From contig CM059188.1 in the NCBI GenBank assembly GCA_030323885.1, forward strand, positions 115,967,430 through 116,031,429: a stretch of 64,000 nucleotides of DNA. Reading direction: 5' to 3'. Made by a program: the position numbers and the translations under genes. Under the pieces are notes generated by a model that made no database searches, was not told the origin of the DNA, and saw only the letters and a list, made by a program, of their open reading frames with translations. Below are positions 11,496 to 21,518 of this stretch, piece by piece (the stretch's first letter is position 1; each line of letters starts with the position of its first letter). Origin of the DNA: Branchipolynoe longqiensis. Lineage: Eukaryota > Annelida > Polychaeta > Phyllodocida > Polynoidae.

Positions 11496-11714
11496 CAGAC
11501 GCAGGTGTAACAGTTTTCCAAGAAACAGGGGTCCAAGTGACAAATTCTTTTTAACAAACCTATGCGTCTATTTGGGGTTGGTATGGGGAGGAGGGTGTAG
11601 GGTGTAGGGGGAGGGTGTGTAGGAGGGGAGTGGGAGCTTAATCACGGAAGTGCAATATTCACACATGTCACTAATCAGTCACGATCACATACCCGAGTCG
11701 AGCAGACGGAGATT

Positions 11715-12180
11715 TAGTCGAACATAGGGGTCATTGAAATATTTGAAAATGAAATTCAAGGGTTTTCAAGAGTTTTTGAGACGTTCAAGTTTCAGACCCA
11801 CGTTTTTGAAGCGTTTCCAAGGTGTTTTCAAGGGTTTTTCACCGTGTTCAAAATGTACAATAGATGCAAGTTTTACAATGTTTTCTCGGCAATAAGTTTA
11901 ACCTATTATTAAGTAACTAAATAATTTTCCACAAACAAGTTTTACACTAGCGGTGTAAAAGGCCAGGCTGGCTGGAAATGGACATTTCCAAGGGTGTATT
12001 TTTTAATGAAAACAAGCGCTATTCAAGGGTTTTCAGGTACTCTTGAATGTTAAATCGAAATGTAAGGGTTTTTCAGAGTTGTATATGAAAAGAGGCGATA
12101 TTCATGCGTTTTTAGGTACTCTTGAAAGTTATTTCGAAATTGACGGGGTTTCAAGGGTTTTCGGGGATATATATATATAT
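11715..12180. repeat. Second CAAGGGTTTTC low-complexity element
   Basis: It shares words with 9650-9890 (ACCTATTATTAAGTAACTAA, ACTCTTGAATGTTA) and is built of TTCAAGGGTTTT motifs, with a short AT run at 12166-12179. The ends are not resolved. Confidence 0.6.
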
Positions 12181-12308
12181 TAAGAATGCCTCCTAATGTT
12201 GCCGGTCGTTGTCCTTCTGACACAGATCCCCACATACCAAACTAACTCGACACACTAACTTAATCGAGCATTCTCTGCATCCTCCCCGACTCTGACTCTT
12301 GACTCTTA

Positions 12309-12749
12309 AGGCCCTGTCACATACACGTTAGTGGACGTAGTGGAGGCTAACGTAGTTCAACGTAGTTCAACATAGTTAAACATACCGGCATCCATACTTC
12401 TCCGGTACATTCAACTATGTTCAACTACGTTAGCCTCCACTATGTTCAACTACGTCCACTAATGCCTGGTACACACCTCCCGTATACGATTCACGTGCTA
12501 AAACTGACTGCGTTTCACAACCCGACCCATCCCGTTTCGTGACGTAAAACTGGCCGATTCATTTTTCGAATGTCTTGCGATTCGAGTTTTAAGCCCTAAA
12601 ACTGAGTCTAAAGTCACGAATCGCAAGGCTCTGGTGTGCTAGGGGGTCACACACCTAACGACTAAAACTCAAACTTAGTCGCGAAACGGGCAGTTTTAGG
12701 TTGTATACGGGAGGTGTGTACCGGGCATAACATGTAGGTGACCGGGCCT
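12309..12749. mobile_element. PIF/Harbinger-like MITE (outer)
   Basis: Termini AGGCCCTGTCACATACACGT and the inverse of its diverged partner TAACATGTAGGTGACCGGGC; TTA flanks both sides (12306-12308 and 12750-12752). The interior repeats ACGTAGT words in both orientations. It contains a second MITE at 12463-12727. Confidence 0.85.
12463..12727. mobile_element. PIF/Harbinger-like MITE (inner, nested)
   Basis: TGCCTGGTACACACCTCCCG at the left and its inverse at the right form 25-bp inverted ends with a single difference. TAA flanks both sides (12460-12462 and 12728-12730). Three-bp TWA duplications are the known PIF/Harbinger signature. It lies inside the outer element and is therefore younger. 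Confidence 0.9.
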
Positions 12750-12817
12750 TTAGACCCTTAAGACTCTTGACCCCAACCCCAACGGTCACTCGCTTCTCAC
12801 TTTCAAATTGTACTGAC

Positions 12818-13894
12818 CGTCCTGCTCTGGGAGACATTCTGCAGACGCCCGATGATCTCTGCCGCCAGGGTGTTGGGGATCTGCCTCAGGGACGCTCCGG
12901 CCACACGCAACGCAGCCGACAGCATCTCCAACCGATGACCTTTATGCGCGCGGTTCACCAGCGCCAGGTCAGCGAGCAGATCCGTCAGCGAGGTGGCTTT
13001 CAGCTTGGTGTGCAGCCACTTGTAGTTATAGAACACCTGCCTGAGCAACTCAGTATGCCTCTCGGCCATATACAGATGATAAGGCAGCTCGGACAACTTC
13101 CGCAAGTTATACTCGACCTTGACTACCCCTTGCGCAGATTTCACCTTCCACTTCAGCGGCTGCTGGCAGATCATGCGGTCCGCTCGACTGTTCGGCGCGC
13201 ACTGTAACTGCTTGACCAACACGGCCGAGTAGCGGAACGGCTTCTTCCGGCCACCGCTCCACCGGCCCAGGAAGTAGTCCGCAAGCATGGAATGCACGCG
13301 CAGGATATCATCATGCTGGTGCAGGTAGCGGTCGCGCATCACCTGAGCGAACTGTCGATGGTGCCAGCTGAGCACAGTGACGCCATCCGCTTCACGCTCC
13401 ACAACATACCCTGAGATGTCGTCGCGGATGCGTGTCCACAAGAGCGGAGGGACGCGACGCACAGGAGGCACCCAGAAGGTGAAGATCTCGTCGAGGACCT
13501 CATCGTCCAGCGACAGCAGGTCTTCCAGTTCCACTTCGCTGAGGCCATTGCGGGCGGCAGTCAAGTAGGCGAGCCCATGCGATACGAGTAGCACTCCATG
13601 CCGGACTTCGAGCCGCTTGATCATCTGGTTGATGATGCCCTTGACCGTTAGTTCAAGGACTGTCTGGTCGAGGTGCGTGTAGGACTTCCACTTGATGACC
13701 TCTTCAAAGACGAGATGCGCATACAGCGGCAGGCTGCACATCTTGAACGCGCGCGCCACAACGGTGAACTGGTCTGGGGTGAGCGTCTGGTTGGCGCGCT
13801 TCAGACAGGACCGCACCAGGTCCATGCTCAACCGGTTACCGAGAGGAGGCACCTCGGTGAAGTTGTTCTCGTCCGGGATCCAGACTTTCAAACG
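12818..13894 (-). CDS. NWD1: NWD1-like exon 9 (NACHT distal part)
   Basis: This long exon (359 codons) follows acceptor TTACTCCAG, phase 0, and begins RLKVWIPDENNFTEVPPL. It carries the region after the NACHT core: KMCSLPLYAHLVFEEVIKW, then LTAARNGLSEVELEDLLSLD (winged-helix-like), then SWHHRQFAQVMRDRYL and ADYFLGRW..GGRKKPF, which I know from NWD1 proteins. The proposed donor is AGGACG|GTCAGT at 12818, leaving phase 0. If that donor is not used, the frame runs on five more codons to a TGA at 12803-12805, and the protein would end without WD40 repeats. The exon is much richer in G+C than the flanking DNA. No WD40 exon was found between 1 and 12800. Confidence 0.85.
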
Positions 13895-14634
13895 CTGGAG
13901 TAAATAATTTATAATCAAAGCGGGCAGAGATATCACTTCGTACTGCCTTAAAGACACCAAACAATGCAAATAAATCTAGCGATTTTCAAATAACCAGATG
14001 CGAATTTTTATAGACTATCTATATGTAAAACTTTACACGAAACAATAATCGTTTTCGTAGTTAAGTAGTTTGTCTAACGACCCCCCCACCCCCAAACCCC
14101 CCAGCACAAAAATGAAACATCGGCTATTGAGGGTAATAAACGTTTTCCTAATTTAAACCAAAATCAAACTGGCAAAGATTAACTATCAATATTATTGGTA
14201 TCAGTAAAGCTCAATATAACATCTACATACTTAATGAATACAGACACGGTGTTGGTGGGTGAAGTTGTTGTTGAATGTTGTTTTACATCCTGGCAACATC
14301 TAAGGTCATATCAGGATGTGTACAGACTTGTGACACTACGCACTCAAAGTGACTTAATAATAATGCTGCCCCACTGGGAAATCAGGCTGCCAGACCACGA
14401 CCCAATATCCCACACAGTCACATTATCCTGACCCTATGCTAACCAGTCCTTGCCCTATCCTATTAATGCCGAGCACCAGGCTAGGTAGCAACAAGTATCA
14501 ATTTTATAAGTCAATGGTTTGACTCCTCTGGGATTCTAAATCCCGACATTCCACACGGCTCTACCGATTCAGCCACCGCGTCCAAACTTGGTGGACGGAA
14601 GCTAGGAGCTTGCTGCCAGCCTGACACTACCTAC
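13895..14634 (-). other. Intron between exons 8 and 9
   Basis: AT-rich, with a C-rich tract at 14080-14103 and one SINE-A copy (14260-14585). The donor and acceptor give phase 0 on both sides. Confidence 0.75.
14260..14585 (-). mobile_element. SINE-A copy in intron 8
   Basis: Full body and tail with a degenerate head ending about 50 bp from the exon 8 donor, in the same transcriptional direction as the gene. Confidence 0.87.
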
Positions 14635-14793
14635 CATGAGTATGCCATGGTCCTCGGGCAGTGTCGACACGATGAGCTTGACGTGAGGCGGCAGCTCGAA
14701 GGGCATCCAAGACAGGCGGAAAGGCTGGTGGTTCTGGGAGAGCTGGTCCAGCGAGTCCAACACGAGGATGAGGGGCCGCTCGGAGGTTCCACA
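14635..14793 (-). CDS. NWD1: NWD1-like exon 8 (NACHT Walker B)
   Basis: The exon has 53 codons, acceptor CTGCCCACAG and donor CATG|GTAGGT, phase 0 at both ends. It encodes ERPLILVLDSLDQLSQ, a Walker B strand with the acidic residue that coordinates the ATP-bound metal in NACHT/STAND ATPases. It continues to LPPHVKLIVSTLPEDHG, matching the strand that follows in this family. It joins cleanly to RLKVWIP of exon 9. The upstream intron carries a minisatellite that starts within about 60 bp of the acceptor. Confidence 0.92.
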
Positions 14794-14849
14794 CTGTGGG
14801 CAGGCAGCACACGGAATGAGTACAGCAATACAGACTGGGACATGCATCC

Positions 14850-16270
14850 TGGTGATTGGCAGTGGGTAAGGACACAATGAGTACAGGCCGGGAAATGCAT
14901 CATGGCGATTGGCAGTGCGTAAGGATGCAATGAGTCCAGGCCGGGACATGCATCCTGGTGATTGGCAGTGGGTAAGGACACAATGAGTACAGGCCGGGAC
15001 ATGCATCATGGTGATTGGCAGTGCATAAGGATGCAATGAGTACAGGCCGGGACATGCATCCTGGTGATTGGCAGTGGGTAAGGACACAATGACTACAGGC
15101 AGGGACATGCATCCTGGTGATTGGCAGTGGGTAAGGACGCAATGAGTACAGGCTGGGACATGCATCCTGGTGGTTGGCAGTGGGTAAGGACACAATGAGT
15201 ACAGGCCGGGACATGCATCATGGTGATTGGCAGTGGGTAAGGACACAATGACTACAGGCAGGGAGGGACATGCATCCTGGTGATTGGCAGTGGGTAAGGA
15301 CACAATGAGTACAGGCCGGGACATGCATCATGGTGATTGGCAGTGCATAAGGATGCAATGAGTACAGGCCGGGACATGCATCCTGGTGATTGGCAGTGGG
15401 TAAGGACACAATGACTACAGGCAGGGACATGCATCCTGGTGATTGGCAGTGGGTAAGGACGCAATGAGTACAGGCTGGGACATGCATCCTGGTGGTTGGC
15501 AGTGGGTAAGGACACAATGAGTACAGGCCGGGACATGCATCATGGTGATTGGCAGTGGGTAAGGACACAATGACTACAGGCAGGGAGGGACATGCATCCT
15601 GGTGGTTGGCAGTGGGTAAGGACACAATGAGTACAGGCCGGGACATGCATCATGGTGATTGGCAGTGCATAAGGATGCAATGAGTACAGGGGCCGGGACA
15701 TGCATCCTGGTGATTGGCAGTGGGTAAGGACACAATGACTACAGGCAGGGAGGGACATGCATCCTGGTGATTGGCAGTGGGTAAGGACGCAATGAGTACA
15801 GGCTGGGACATGCATCCTGGTGGTTGGCAGTGGGTAAGGACACAATGAGTACAGGCCGGGACATGCATCATGGTGATTGGCAATGGGTAAGGACACAATG
15901 AGTAAAGATCAGGATGTGCATCATGGTGATTGGCAGTGGGTAAGGACACAATGAGTACAGGCCGGGATATGCATCCTGGTGGTTGGCAGTGGGTAAGGAC
16001 ACAATGAGTACAGGCTGGGACATGCATCATGGTGATTTGCAATGGGTAAGGACACAATGAGTAAAGATCAGGATGTGCATCATGGTGATTGGCAATGGGT
16101 AAGGATGCAATGAGTACAGGTCGGGACAAGCATCCTGGTGATTGGCAGTGGGTAAGAATGCAATGAGTACAGGCCGGGACAAGCATCCTGGTGATTGGCA
16201 GTGGGTAAGAACACAATGAGCAAAGACCGGGACGTACATCACGTTGATTGGCAGTGGGTAAGCAACAGAT
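14850..16270. repeat. 53-bp minisatellite in intron 7, about 26 units
   Basis: A unit with GGGACATGCATCCTGGTGAT, TGGCAGTGGGTAAGGACACA and ATGAGTACAGGCC recurs every 53 bp. It fills nearly the whole intron between exons 7 and 8. A 4-bp insertion GGGA appears at 15261, 15583 and 15748; the first two lie 322 bp apart, which is six units plus 4, and the sequence around them is near identical, so a higher-order repeat is present. Because 53 is not a multiple of 3, the long minus-strand ORFs here are artefacts of the repeat. Confidence 0.95.
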
Positions 16271-16315
16271 ACACGCAGGTTGAGCAGTGCACTTATCTCA
16301 GGCGGAGAGTCCTAC

Positions 16316-16455
16316 CTTGAGGAGTTCCCAGAAGCGGGCGGAGAGTTCCTGGAAGTCCTCCGGCGTGTCCTCGAAGACGACCTTGTAATTGGCGGCGATC
16401 TGCTGGCACAAGCTCTGCAGGGTCGTGAAGATACCCGAACTCTTCGGTGTCGTTC
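16316..16455 (-). CDS. NWD1: NWD1-like exon 7 (NACHT core)
   Basis: 140 bp: acceptor CATGCAG, two bases completing a glycine codon, then 46 codons TTPKSSGIFTTLQSLCQQI to FWELLK, donor CTCAAG|GTAGGA. With exon 6 the junction reads VVRFLGTTPKSS, the expected strand-loop after Walker A in this family. The phases match on both sides (1 in, 0 out). Confidence 0.92.
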
Positions 16456-16732
16456 CTGCATGACACGAAGCGCATGTTACAGCCAAATTACCATACGACA
16501 CGCAACCAATACCAAGCTGTATTTGTTGTTGTTTTAGGTCCTAGCAACATCAAAGGTCATATCATGCTTCTCGGGATACTAATGGCATCGTGGCTACCAT
16601 TGTAATTAAAATCCATTGTAATATTCGATTTATATTTAAATAATATTTAATTCAGTGTTACGACTGAACTGATAAAAAATAACTGAAAGTGTAGGTTTTA
16701 GAGGGGGTGGGGGGGGGGGGTTTAAATCAGGA

Positions 16733-17049
16733 AAGGTTGATTGGTTGGTTTGTTGCAGTTTTACGTCTGGCAACATCTAAAGTCATATCAGGATGGGTTC
16801 CGACTTGCGACAGTGTACACTTATGGCGACATTATGGTGCTGCCCCTCTCAGTCACATTATCCTGACACAGAGCCAACCAGTCCTCGCCCTATCGTAATA
16901 ATGCCGAGTGCCTGGCTAGGAAGTGATAAGAATAAAATATTTAAGTCATTGGTTTGACTCGACCAGGATTCGAGCATGTGGCTTCAAATCCACGATCTAC
17001 CAAAATGGGAGACGGACGCTCAACTCATTCGGCCATCCCGACTGGTCCA
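16733..17049 (-). mobile_element. SINE-A copy with Ser/Leu-type head
   Basis: Minus strand: head GGGATGGCCGAATGAGTTGA, body and tail with GGTTTGTTGCAGTTTTACG on the plus strand. It lies in sense with the host gene. Confidence 0.87.
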
Positions 17050-17059
17050 AAATCTAAGG

Positions 17060-17795
17060 TCATATGCTTCCTGGGATACTAATGGCGTCATGGCTACCAT
17101 CACGCACGTCATCCATAAAGCCAGTCAGCAACATTTCCTTTTTTTTAAGGTTGTTGGGTGGGATGCGACCTTTTTTAAGGTTGCTTTACCTCCTAGCCAC
17201 ATCTAAGGTTATATCAGGACGTGATCTTAGATGTTGCCAGGACGTAAAGCTCCAACAAGTTGTACATTGTGGCAACATCTAAGGTCATACCAGGATTTGA
17301 CCTTAGATTGCTTGTTTTTGTTTTATGTCCTAGCAACATCTAAGGTCATATCAGGATGCGACCTCAGATTGCTTGTCGTTTTATGTCCTAGCAGCATCTA
17401 AAGTCATATCAAGACGTGACCTTAGATGTTGCCAGGATGTAAAACTCCAACAACCAACCAGCATCTAAGGTCATATCAGGATGTGACCCTAGACATTGCT
17501 AGGATGTAAAACTCCAACAACCAACCAGCATCTAATGTCATATCAGGACATGACCTTAGATGTTCCCCGGACGTAAAACTCCAACAACCAACCAGCATCT
17601 AAAGTCATATCAGGACGTGACCTTAGATGTTGCCCAGACGTAAAACTCCAACAACCAACCAGCATCTAACGTCATATCAGGACGTAACCCTAGACATTGC
17701 TAGGACGTAAAACTCCCAAAAACCAACCAGCATCTAAAGTCATATCAGGACGTGACCTTAGACGTTGCCCGGACGTAAAACTCCAACAACCAACC
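17060..17795. repeat. 67-bp satellite built from inverted SINE-A tails
   Basis: Six units start with GCATCTAA at 17394, 17461, 17528, 17595, 17662 and 17730 (steps of 67, 67, 67, 67 and 68). Each unit joins a SINE-A tail fragment on the minus strand (GCATCTAAGGTCATATCAGG) to one on the plus strand (TGACCTTAGATGTTGCC then GTAAAACTCCAACAACCAAC). Each can form a 12-bp stem from CATCTAAGGTCA and TGACCTTAGATG. Less regular units lie upstream from 17200. The array stops 12 bp from the exon 6 donor. Confidence 0.93.
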
Positions 17796-17807
17796 CCTTG
17801 CACGCAC

Positions 17808-18198
17808 CTAAGAAGCGTACGACGACAACGGGGTCCTGGTCGTCGGGCAGCCAGGCGCGTAGCCTGGTTACAGCCACAGCCAGCAGCGCCGTTTTGCCAC
17901 TACCGGACTCGCCGTGAACCACAAACGGCTGGCCGGGCGCGGCGCTGGGCGGGCGGCCCACGTAGCCCCGGAGTCGGTCAAGCAGCACGGCCCGGCCCTG
18001 GAAGCCGTGACTGAGCGTCGTGCACAGGTGCAGGTGCTGGAGGACCTCGACCACCAGTGGGTTGTGCTGCATGTCCGTCTGCTGCGCCAGGTTCTGGATG
18101 ATCTGGCGCTTCAGGAGCGCGTAGAAGTCATCGCAGAGCCGACGCAGGTAGTCGGCGTGGTCGCGCTCGTTGATGCCGTGGTCGTCGCTCCAGGAAAC
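17808..18198 (-). CDS. NWD1: NWD1-like exon 6 (Walker A / P-loop)
   Basis: 391 bp, phase 0 in and 1 out; acceptor CCTGTCCAG, donor TTCTTAG|GTGCGT. It starts VSWSDDHGINERDHADYLR and encodes a helical linker (CDDFYALLKRQIIQ, LQHLHLCTTLSHGFQGR) followed by the P-loop VVHGESGSGKTALLAVAVTR, the ATP-binding Walker A with G-x4-GKT, then DDQDPVVVVRFL. This marks the start of the NACHT domain and is the strongest single piece of family evidence. SINE-derived repeats sit 12 bp from its 5' splice site and partial copies of its 5' edge lie upstream in the intron. Confidence 0.95.
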
Positions 18199-18860
18199 CT
18201 GGACAGGGAGAGATGGCGGCGTTTGTGTTGTGTGATCAAAAATAGGAAGATTTTGATATTTTATTAGGATTGTAAGTTGTCGCTCCAGCACACCTGGGCC
18301 GCGTTCAACTGTATTCCTCGGAGGCTTTCCAAATGCCTCGCTACTCTGAACGCCGTCTTAGCATTTGGGTGCCTCGAAAATGGTGCCCCCCCCCCCCCCA
18401 TAGCATGCACTTCCTGCAGCCATTTGGTAGCTCTGATTGGGTGAAACCCATGGCTATTTTGGAGGCGTTTTCGCCTCTTACTCAAAAAGTGCAAAAGCGC
18501 GATGTCTCAAAGTCAACTCTGAGGCACACGCTGAATGCAAATTGACCAAAAAGACGTCGCAGAGCCATCTCAGAGTTGACTCTGCGGCGTACCCTGAATG
18601 AGGCCCTGGTAGGTAGAGATGGTAATATTGTGTGACCAAAAACAGGAAGATTTTGATATTTTATTAGGAAGGTAAGTTGTCACTCCAGCAAACCTGGTAG
18701 AGATGCCAATGTTGTGTGATCAAAAATAGGTTTTAAACATTTGATTACGATGGTAAGTTGTCGCTCAAGCAAACCTCGTGGACAGAGATGTTAGCAATGT
18801 GTGACCAAAAGTATGAAGATTTTTAACATTTTATTAGGAAGAAAGGTTTTATGTGGAAAC
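18184..18860 (-). repeat. Tandem copies of the exon 6 edge in intron 5
   Basis: The exon 6 start plus about 75 bp of upstream intron is repeated. GTCGCTCC-type starts lie at 18184 (the real exon), 18279, 18679 and 18760. The first step is 95 bp, the last 81 bp. The 400-bp step in the middle includes a 309-bp MITE. The copy at 18679 keeps CTACCAG|GTTTGCTGGAGTGAC, which would still read V-x-W-S-D but runs into a stop within a few codons. The shared intron part contains AGGAAGATTTTGATATTTTA. Confidence 0.85.
18297..18605. mobile_element. GGCC-ended MITE inserted in an exon-edge copy
   Basis: 309 bp with ends GGCCGCGTTCA and TGAATGAGGCC; CTG flanks both sides (18294-18296 and 18606-18608). The neighbouring unoccupied copies read AAACCTGGTAGAG, giving the empty site. 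A run of 12 or more C lies at about 18388-18399. Confidence 0.88.
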
Positions 18861-19538
18861 ATGCAGAAAACGCGACATTCAGACATATCATGACACAGTG
18901 AAATCATATAATATATAACATTTATAAGCGTAAAATGGCAACAAAGTGAGGGATTAAGTGCGGATCCATGGTTATATATTTGGCCCAGGTGGCGCCACAG
19001 GAGCCAGTGGGCCGCAGCAAAGTACAGAACGACCCCTATAAGATTCAATAAATAATATAATTAATAAACACGTTGATGAAAACCCCTCCACCACATCTAT
19101 GTAAAAGATTTCCTCCAGTGTGTGAGTCGAGGGGGGCGCCCGCCTGGCAATTAACCCGACAGCTGGGAGGGGGGGGGGGGCACTCCACCAATGCGCACAG
19201 AGGAAAAATAGGATGTACATATTACCCTTGCATTTATACTCGTATAATGCGTCATACATCACATAATTCATTATATAATCTATATATACTTTTTTATACA
19301 AGTCTCACCGTGTCTCCCACCATGTGTCGATATGTGTGTCATTTTCTAGGCTCTGCTTGTAACCTTGAGCTGCAAGTAGCTGATTTTGCCTTTCGCTTTA
19401 GCCGGTTATTTTTCAGGTCAGTGAGACTGAGAGTGAAAATCAGAAGATTTGCACATGGAATCGTATTTAAATATCGGAAAAGACAGTAGCCAAAATCGGG
19501 AGTCTTCCCACAAAATCGGAGCCGTTGGTGTCTCTGAC
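18860..19538 (-). other. Rest of intron 5, nothing recognised
   Basis: AT-rich except for a G run at 19170-19180. Several open frames are present in this 680-bp stretch but none has an exon-like boundary or similarity I recognise. Confidence 0.45.
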
Positions 19539-19777
19539 CTGGTACGAGCACTGGTCCTGCGCCGCGATGTGCTTCGGGACGACCTCGTCCCGGAAGTGCT
19601 GCAGCAGCGTCTGCGCCTTGTGATCCACCTGACGGTCGGCGGGCAGAATGTCGATGAAGTTGGAGGCGGCTGGGTGCTGCAGGTTCTCCGCCATGTCGCA
19701 GATGTTGCGAACAAACACCACCTGTCGGCCTCGTATCGGGTCGAGCATCGTGCCATGCCTGATCTCATCTTCCGTCA
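19539..19777 (-). CDS. NWD1: NWD1-like exon 5
   Basis: 239 bp, phase 1 in and 0 out; acceptor GTCATGCAG, donor TACCAG|GTCAGA. It encodes (V)TEDEIRHGTMLDPIRGRQ, then VVFVRNICDMAENLQH and a conserved-looking helical segment ending AAQDQCSYQ. The junction with exon 4 gives KYFISVTEDEI, which matches the SVTExEI signature I recall between the DUF4062-like region and the NACHT domain in NWD1 proteins. Confidence 0.9.
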
Positions 19778-19805
19778 CTGCATGACAATGGCAATGTTAG
19801 AGACT

Positions 19806-20154
19806 TACAGTTTGTTTGTTTGTTGTTGTTTTATGTCCTAGCAACATCTAAGGTCATATCAGGAAGGGTACCGACTTGTGACAGTGCGCAATCATGGCGA
19901 CTTTATAGTGCTGTCCCACTGGGAAACCAGCCCGCCGGCATCATGACCTGGTATCCCACTCAGTCACATTATCCTGACACTGAGCACACCAGTCCTTGCC
20001 CTATCCTAATAATGCCGAGCTCCTGGCTAGGAGGCGACAAGTATAAATTTTTAAGTCATTGGTTTGACTCGACCAGGGTTCGAACCCACGACCCCGTGAT
20101 CTACCAGCACGGGAGACGGACGCTTTAACTCATTCGGCCATCCTGTCTGGTCTA
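19806..20154 (-). mobile_element. SINE-A copy with Ser/Leu-type head, intron 4
   Basis: Complete, in sense with the host gene; starts 28 bp upstream of the exon 5 acceptor. The head carries GGTTCGAACCC-like B box on the minus strand. Confidence 0.88.
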
Positions 20155-20226
20155 CAAATCCCTGTGAAGCGGTCCTCATGCATTGTCCCATAGCAGGGTG
20201 TTCCACCACCAATGCTATCTCTATGG

Positions 20227-20644
20227 TAGATGAAAGATTCACCATGTACTTGTAGTACGTGGGTGAAGGACAACGTATTGTAAATACGGGGGAAAATAGC
20301 TTTAGTATGGAACAGGAAGTAGAATGCCTGGCACCAGTGTCAAATGGTTACTTATATCAGCACAGAGTTGGTGAAATGGGAGAGAATGCATAAAGACAAG
20401 ATGGCGGCCATAGAACGCCATCGATTTCACTTTTAAAGTCTATTAAACTGCATGTTTTATTACATTTTTCAACTCAAAGGTAGCGAGGAAATATAAAAAC
20501 ATATATAAAGAATAAATATTGCTTCTTAAATTAAGACATTATTCACTCAATTAATTTCCCCAGCATGTCGAAATTCTTCGCCCGCTTTTCTAATGGGTTG
20601 GTTTTCACCCCTGTACTGTCAGTACGGTGTGAATCTTTTATCTA
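20227..20644. mobile_element. Mutator-like MITE with 9-bp target duplication
   Basis: 418 bp with TAGATGAAAGATTCACC and GGTGTGAATCTTTTATCTA ends. TCTCTATGG is present on both sides (20218-20226 and 20645-20653). It lies in intron 4, opposite in orientation to the copy at 8160-8576. Confidence 0.92.
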
Positions 20645-20653
20645 TCTCTATGG

Positions 20654-21228
20654 GTGCAAGCTTTCACTGCTCAGCCCTGCTAAATTACAAATGGCCCTCA
20701 TATAAAATAAACATCATCAGATTAATAAACATGTTGTCTTTTAGTGTGCAAAGCGATTTTATTGTATCTAGTGCGATTTTCAAGATATTTGAGTTTTTCT
20801 GAGGTGCAAAGTGATCTATTTCACTTGGCACTTTTCATTAATAATTTGTTTATTTACTATTTTACTCAGGTCAAAAATCTGCAACTGAAAACCAATAGAG
20901 TAACTGTAAGAAAATTAGCCTGTATTTCTGATACATAAACTAATAACTTTCCTTCTGCTAGGCCTATGAAGTCCGTCTATATGTTAAATTAAAGGGCTTG
21001 GTGTATTTTAACAGAATACATTTGGTTTGTAGAGCTTCAGATAATGACCCAGATACAAAGCTGCCCACATCCATCGTGAATGCTTCAACTGTAAGAACAA
21101 CACAGGGCTGCAGACAATATCTGGTTCACATCCCAGGGATGCCAACATTGGAAAATGAAAAACCGGTAGATCTTAAGGGATGTTACATTAGGGGGTTTGG
21201 GGTTATTCCCCGAGAAAAATGTTGAAAT
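20654..21228 (-). other. Intron 4 sequence with a short dispersed repeat
   Basis: At about 21133-21210 the words GGGATGCCAACATTGGAAAA and GATCTTAAGGGATGTTACAT begin a repeat that recurs at 22300-22445, 23800-23950 and 24120-24220. The rest is AT-rich with nothing recognised. Confidence 0.55.
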
Positions 21229-21350
21229 CTTAGATTGATTGATTGATGGTTGCTTTACGCCGTGTTGGCAGCATAGGCCATATTCACGACGAGAAGTGTT
21301 TGTTTTTGTTCAAAAATCGCTTTTACATGTAAAAGCATACAATCAATTTT
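21229..21350 (+). mobile_element. Dispersed repeat with ATTG-type end (SINE-B)
   Basis: It begins with (GATT)n, then GGTTGCTTTACGCCGTGTTG, GGCCATATTCACGACGAGAA and the palindromic TTTTACATGTAAAA. Copies lie at 48424-48544 (reversed) and 58198-58317. I associate this with mollusc genomes from memory. The short-tandem end suggests the 3' end of a retroelement. Confidence 0.7.
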
Positions 21351-21518
21351 GTGTCAATGGACACTCATGAATTTTGTAAACTCACAATCATGATAGTTTC
21401 TGGTCAAGCTAAATAAAATTCTAAATGATAGTATTATTCACTGATGAAATTTGTTTAAAAAACTATATGAGGTGGTACAAACCATCTGCCCTCAAAAAGG
21501 CTAAAATGTTTTCTTGTT

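Larger units (their letters stand above)
16456..17807 (-). other. Intron 6, filled with SINE sequence
   Basis: It contains a SINE-A tail (16528-16573), a full SINE-A with Ser/Leu head (16733-17049), and the SINE-tail satellite (17060-17795). A G tract lies at 16706-16720. Little non-repeat intron DNA is left. Confidence 0.8.

Noticed and set aside
1..12800. WD40 exons of the NWD1-like gene
   Set aside because: I looked for minus-strand frames with GH..WD-type spacing in this region and saw none; everything sizeable is repeat.
12767..13207. 146-residue plus-strand ORF
   Set aside because: It is the antisense shadow of the NWD1-like exon 9.
14602..16242. Long minus-strand ORFs rich in CPYPLPITRMHVP and similar
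   Set aside because: They are all three frames of the 53-bp minisatellite; the period is not a multiple of 3 and no frame is favoured. Only the 14635-14793 end is a real exon.
14850..16270. CRISPR-like array
   Set aside because: The repeats are contiguous without unique spacers, and the genome is eukaryotic.
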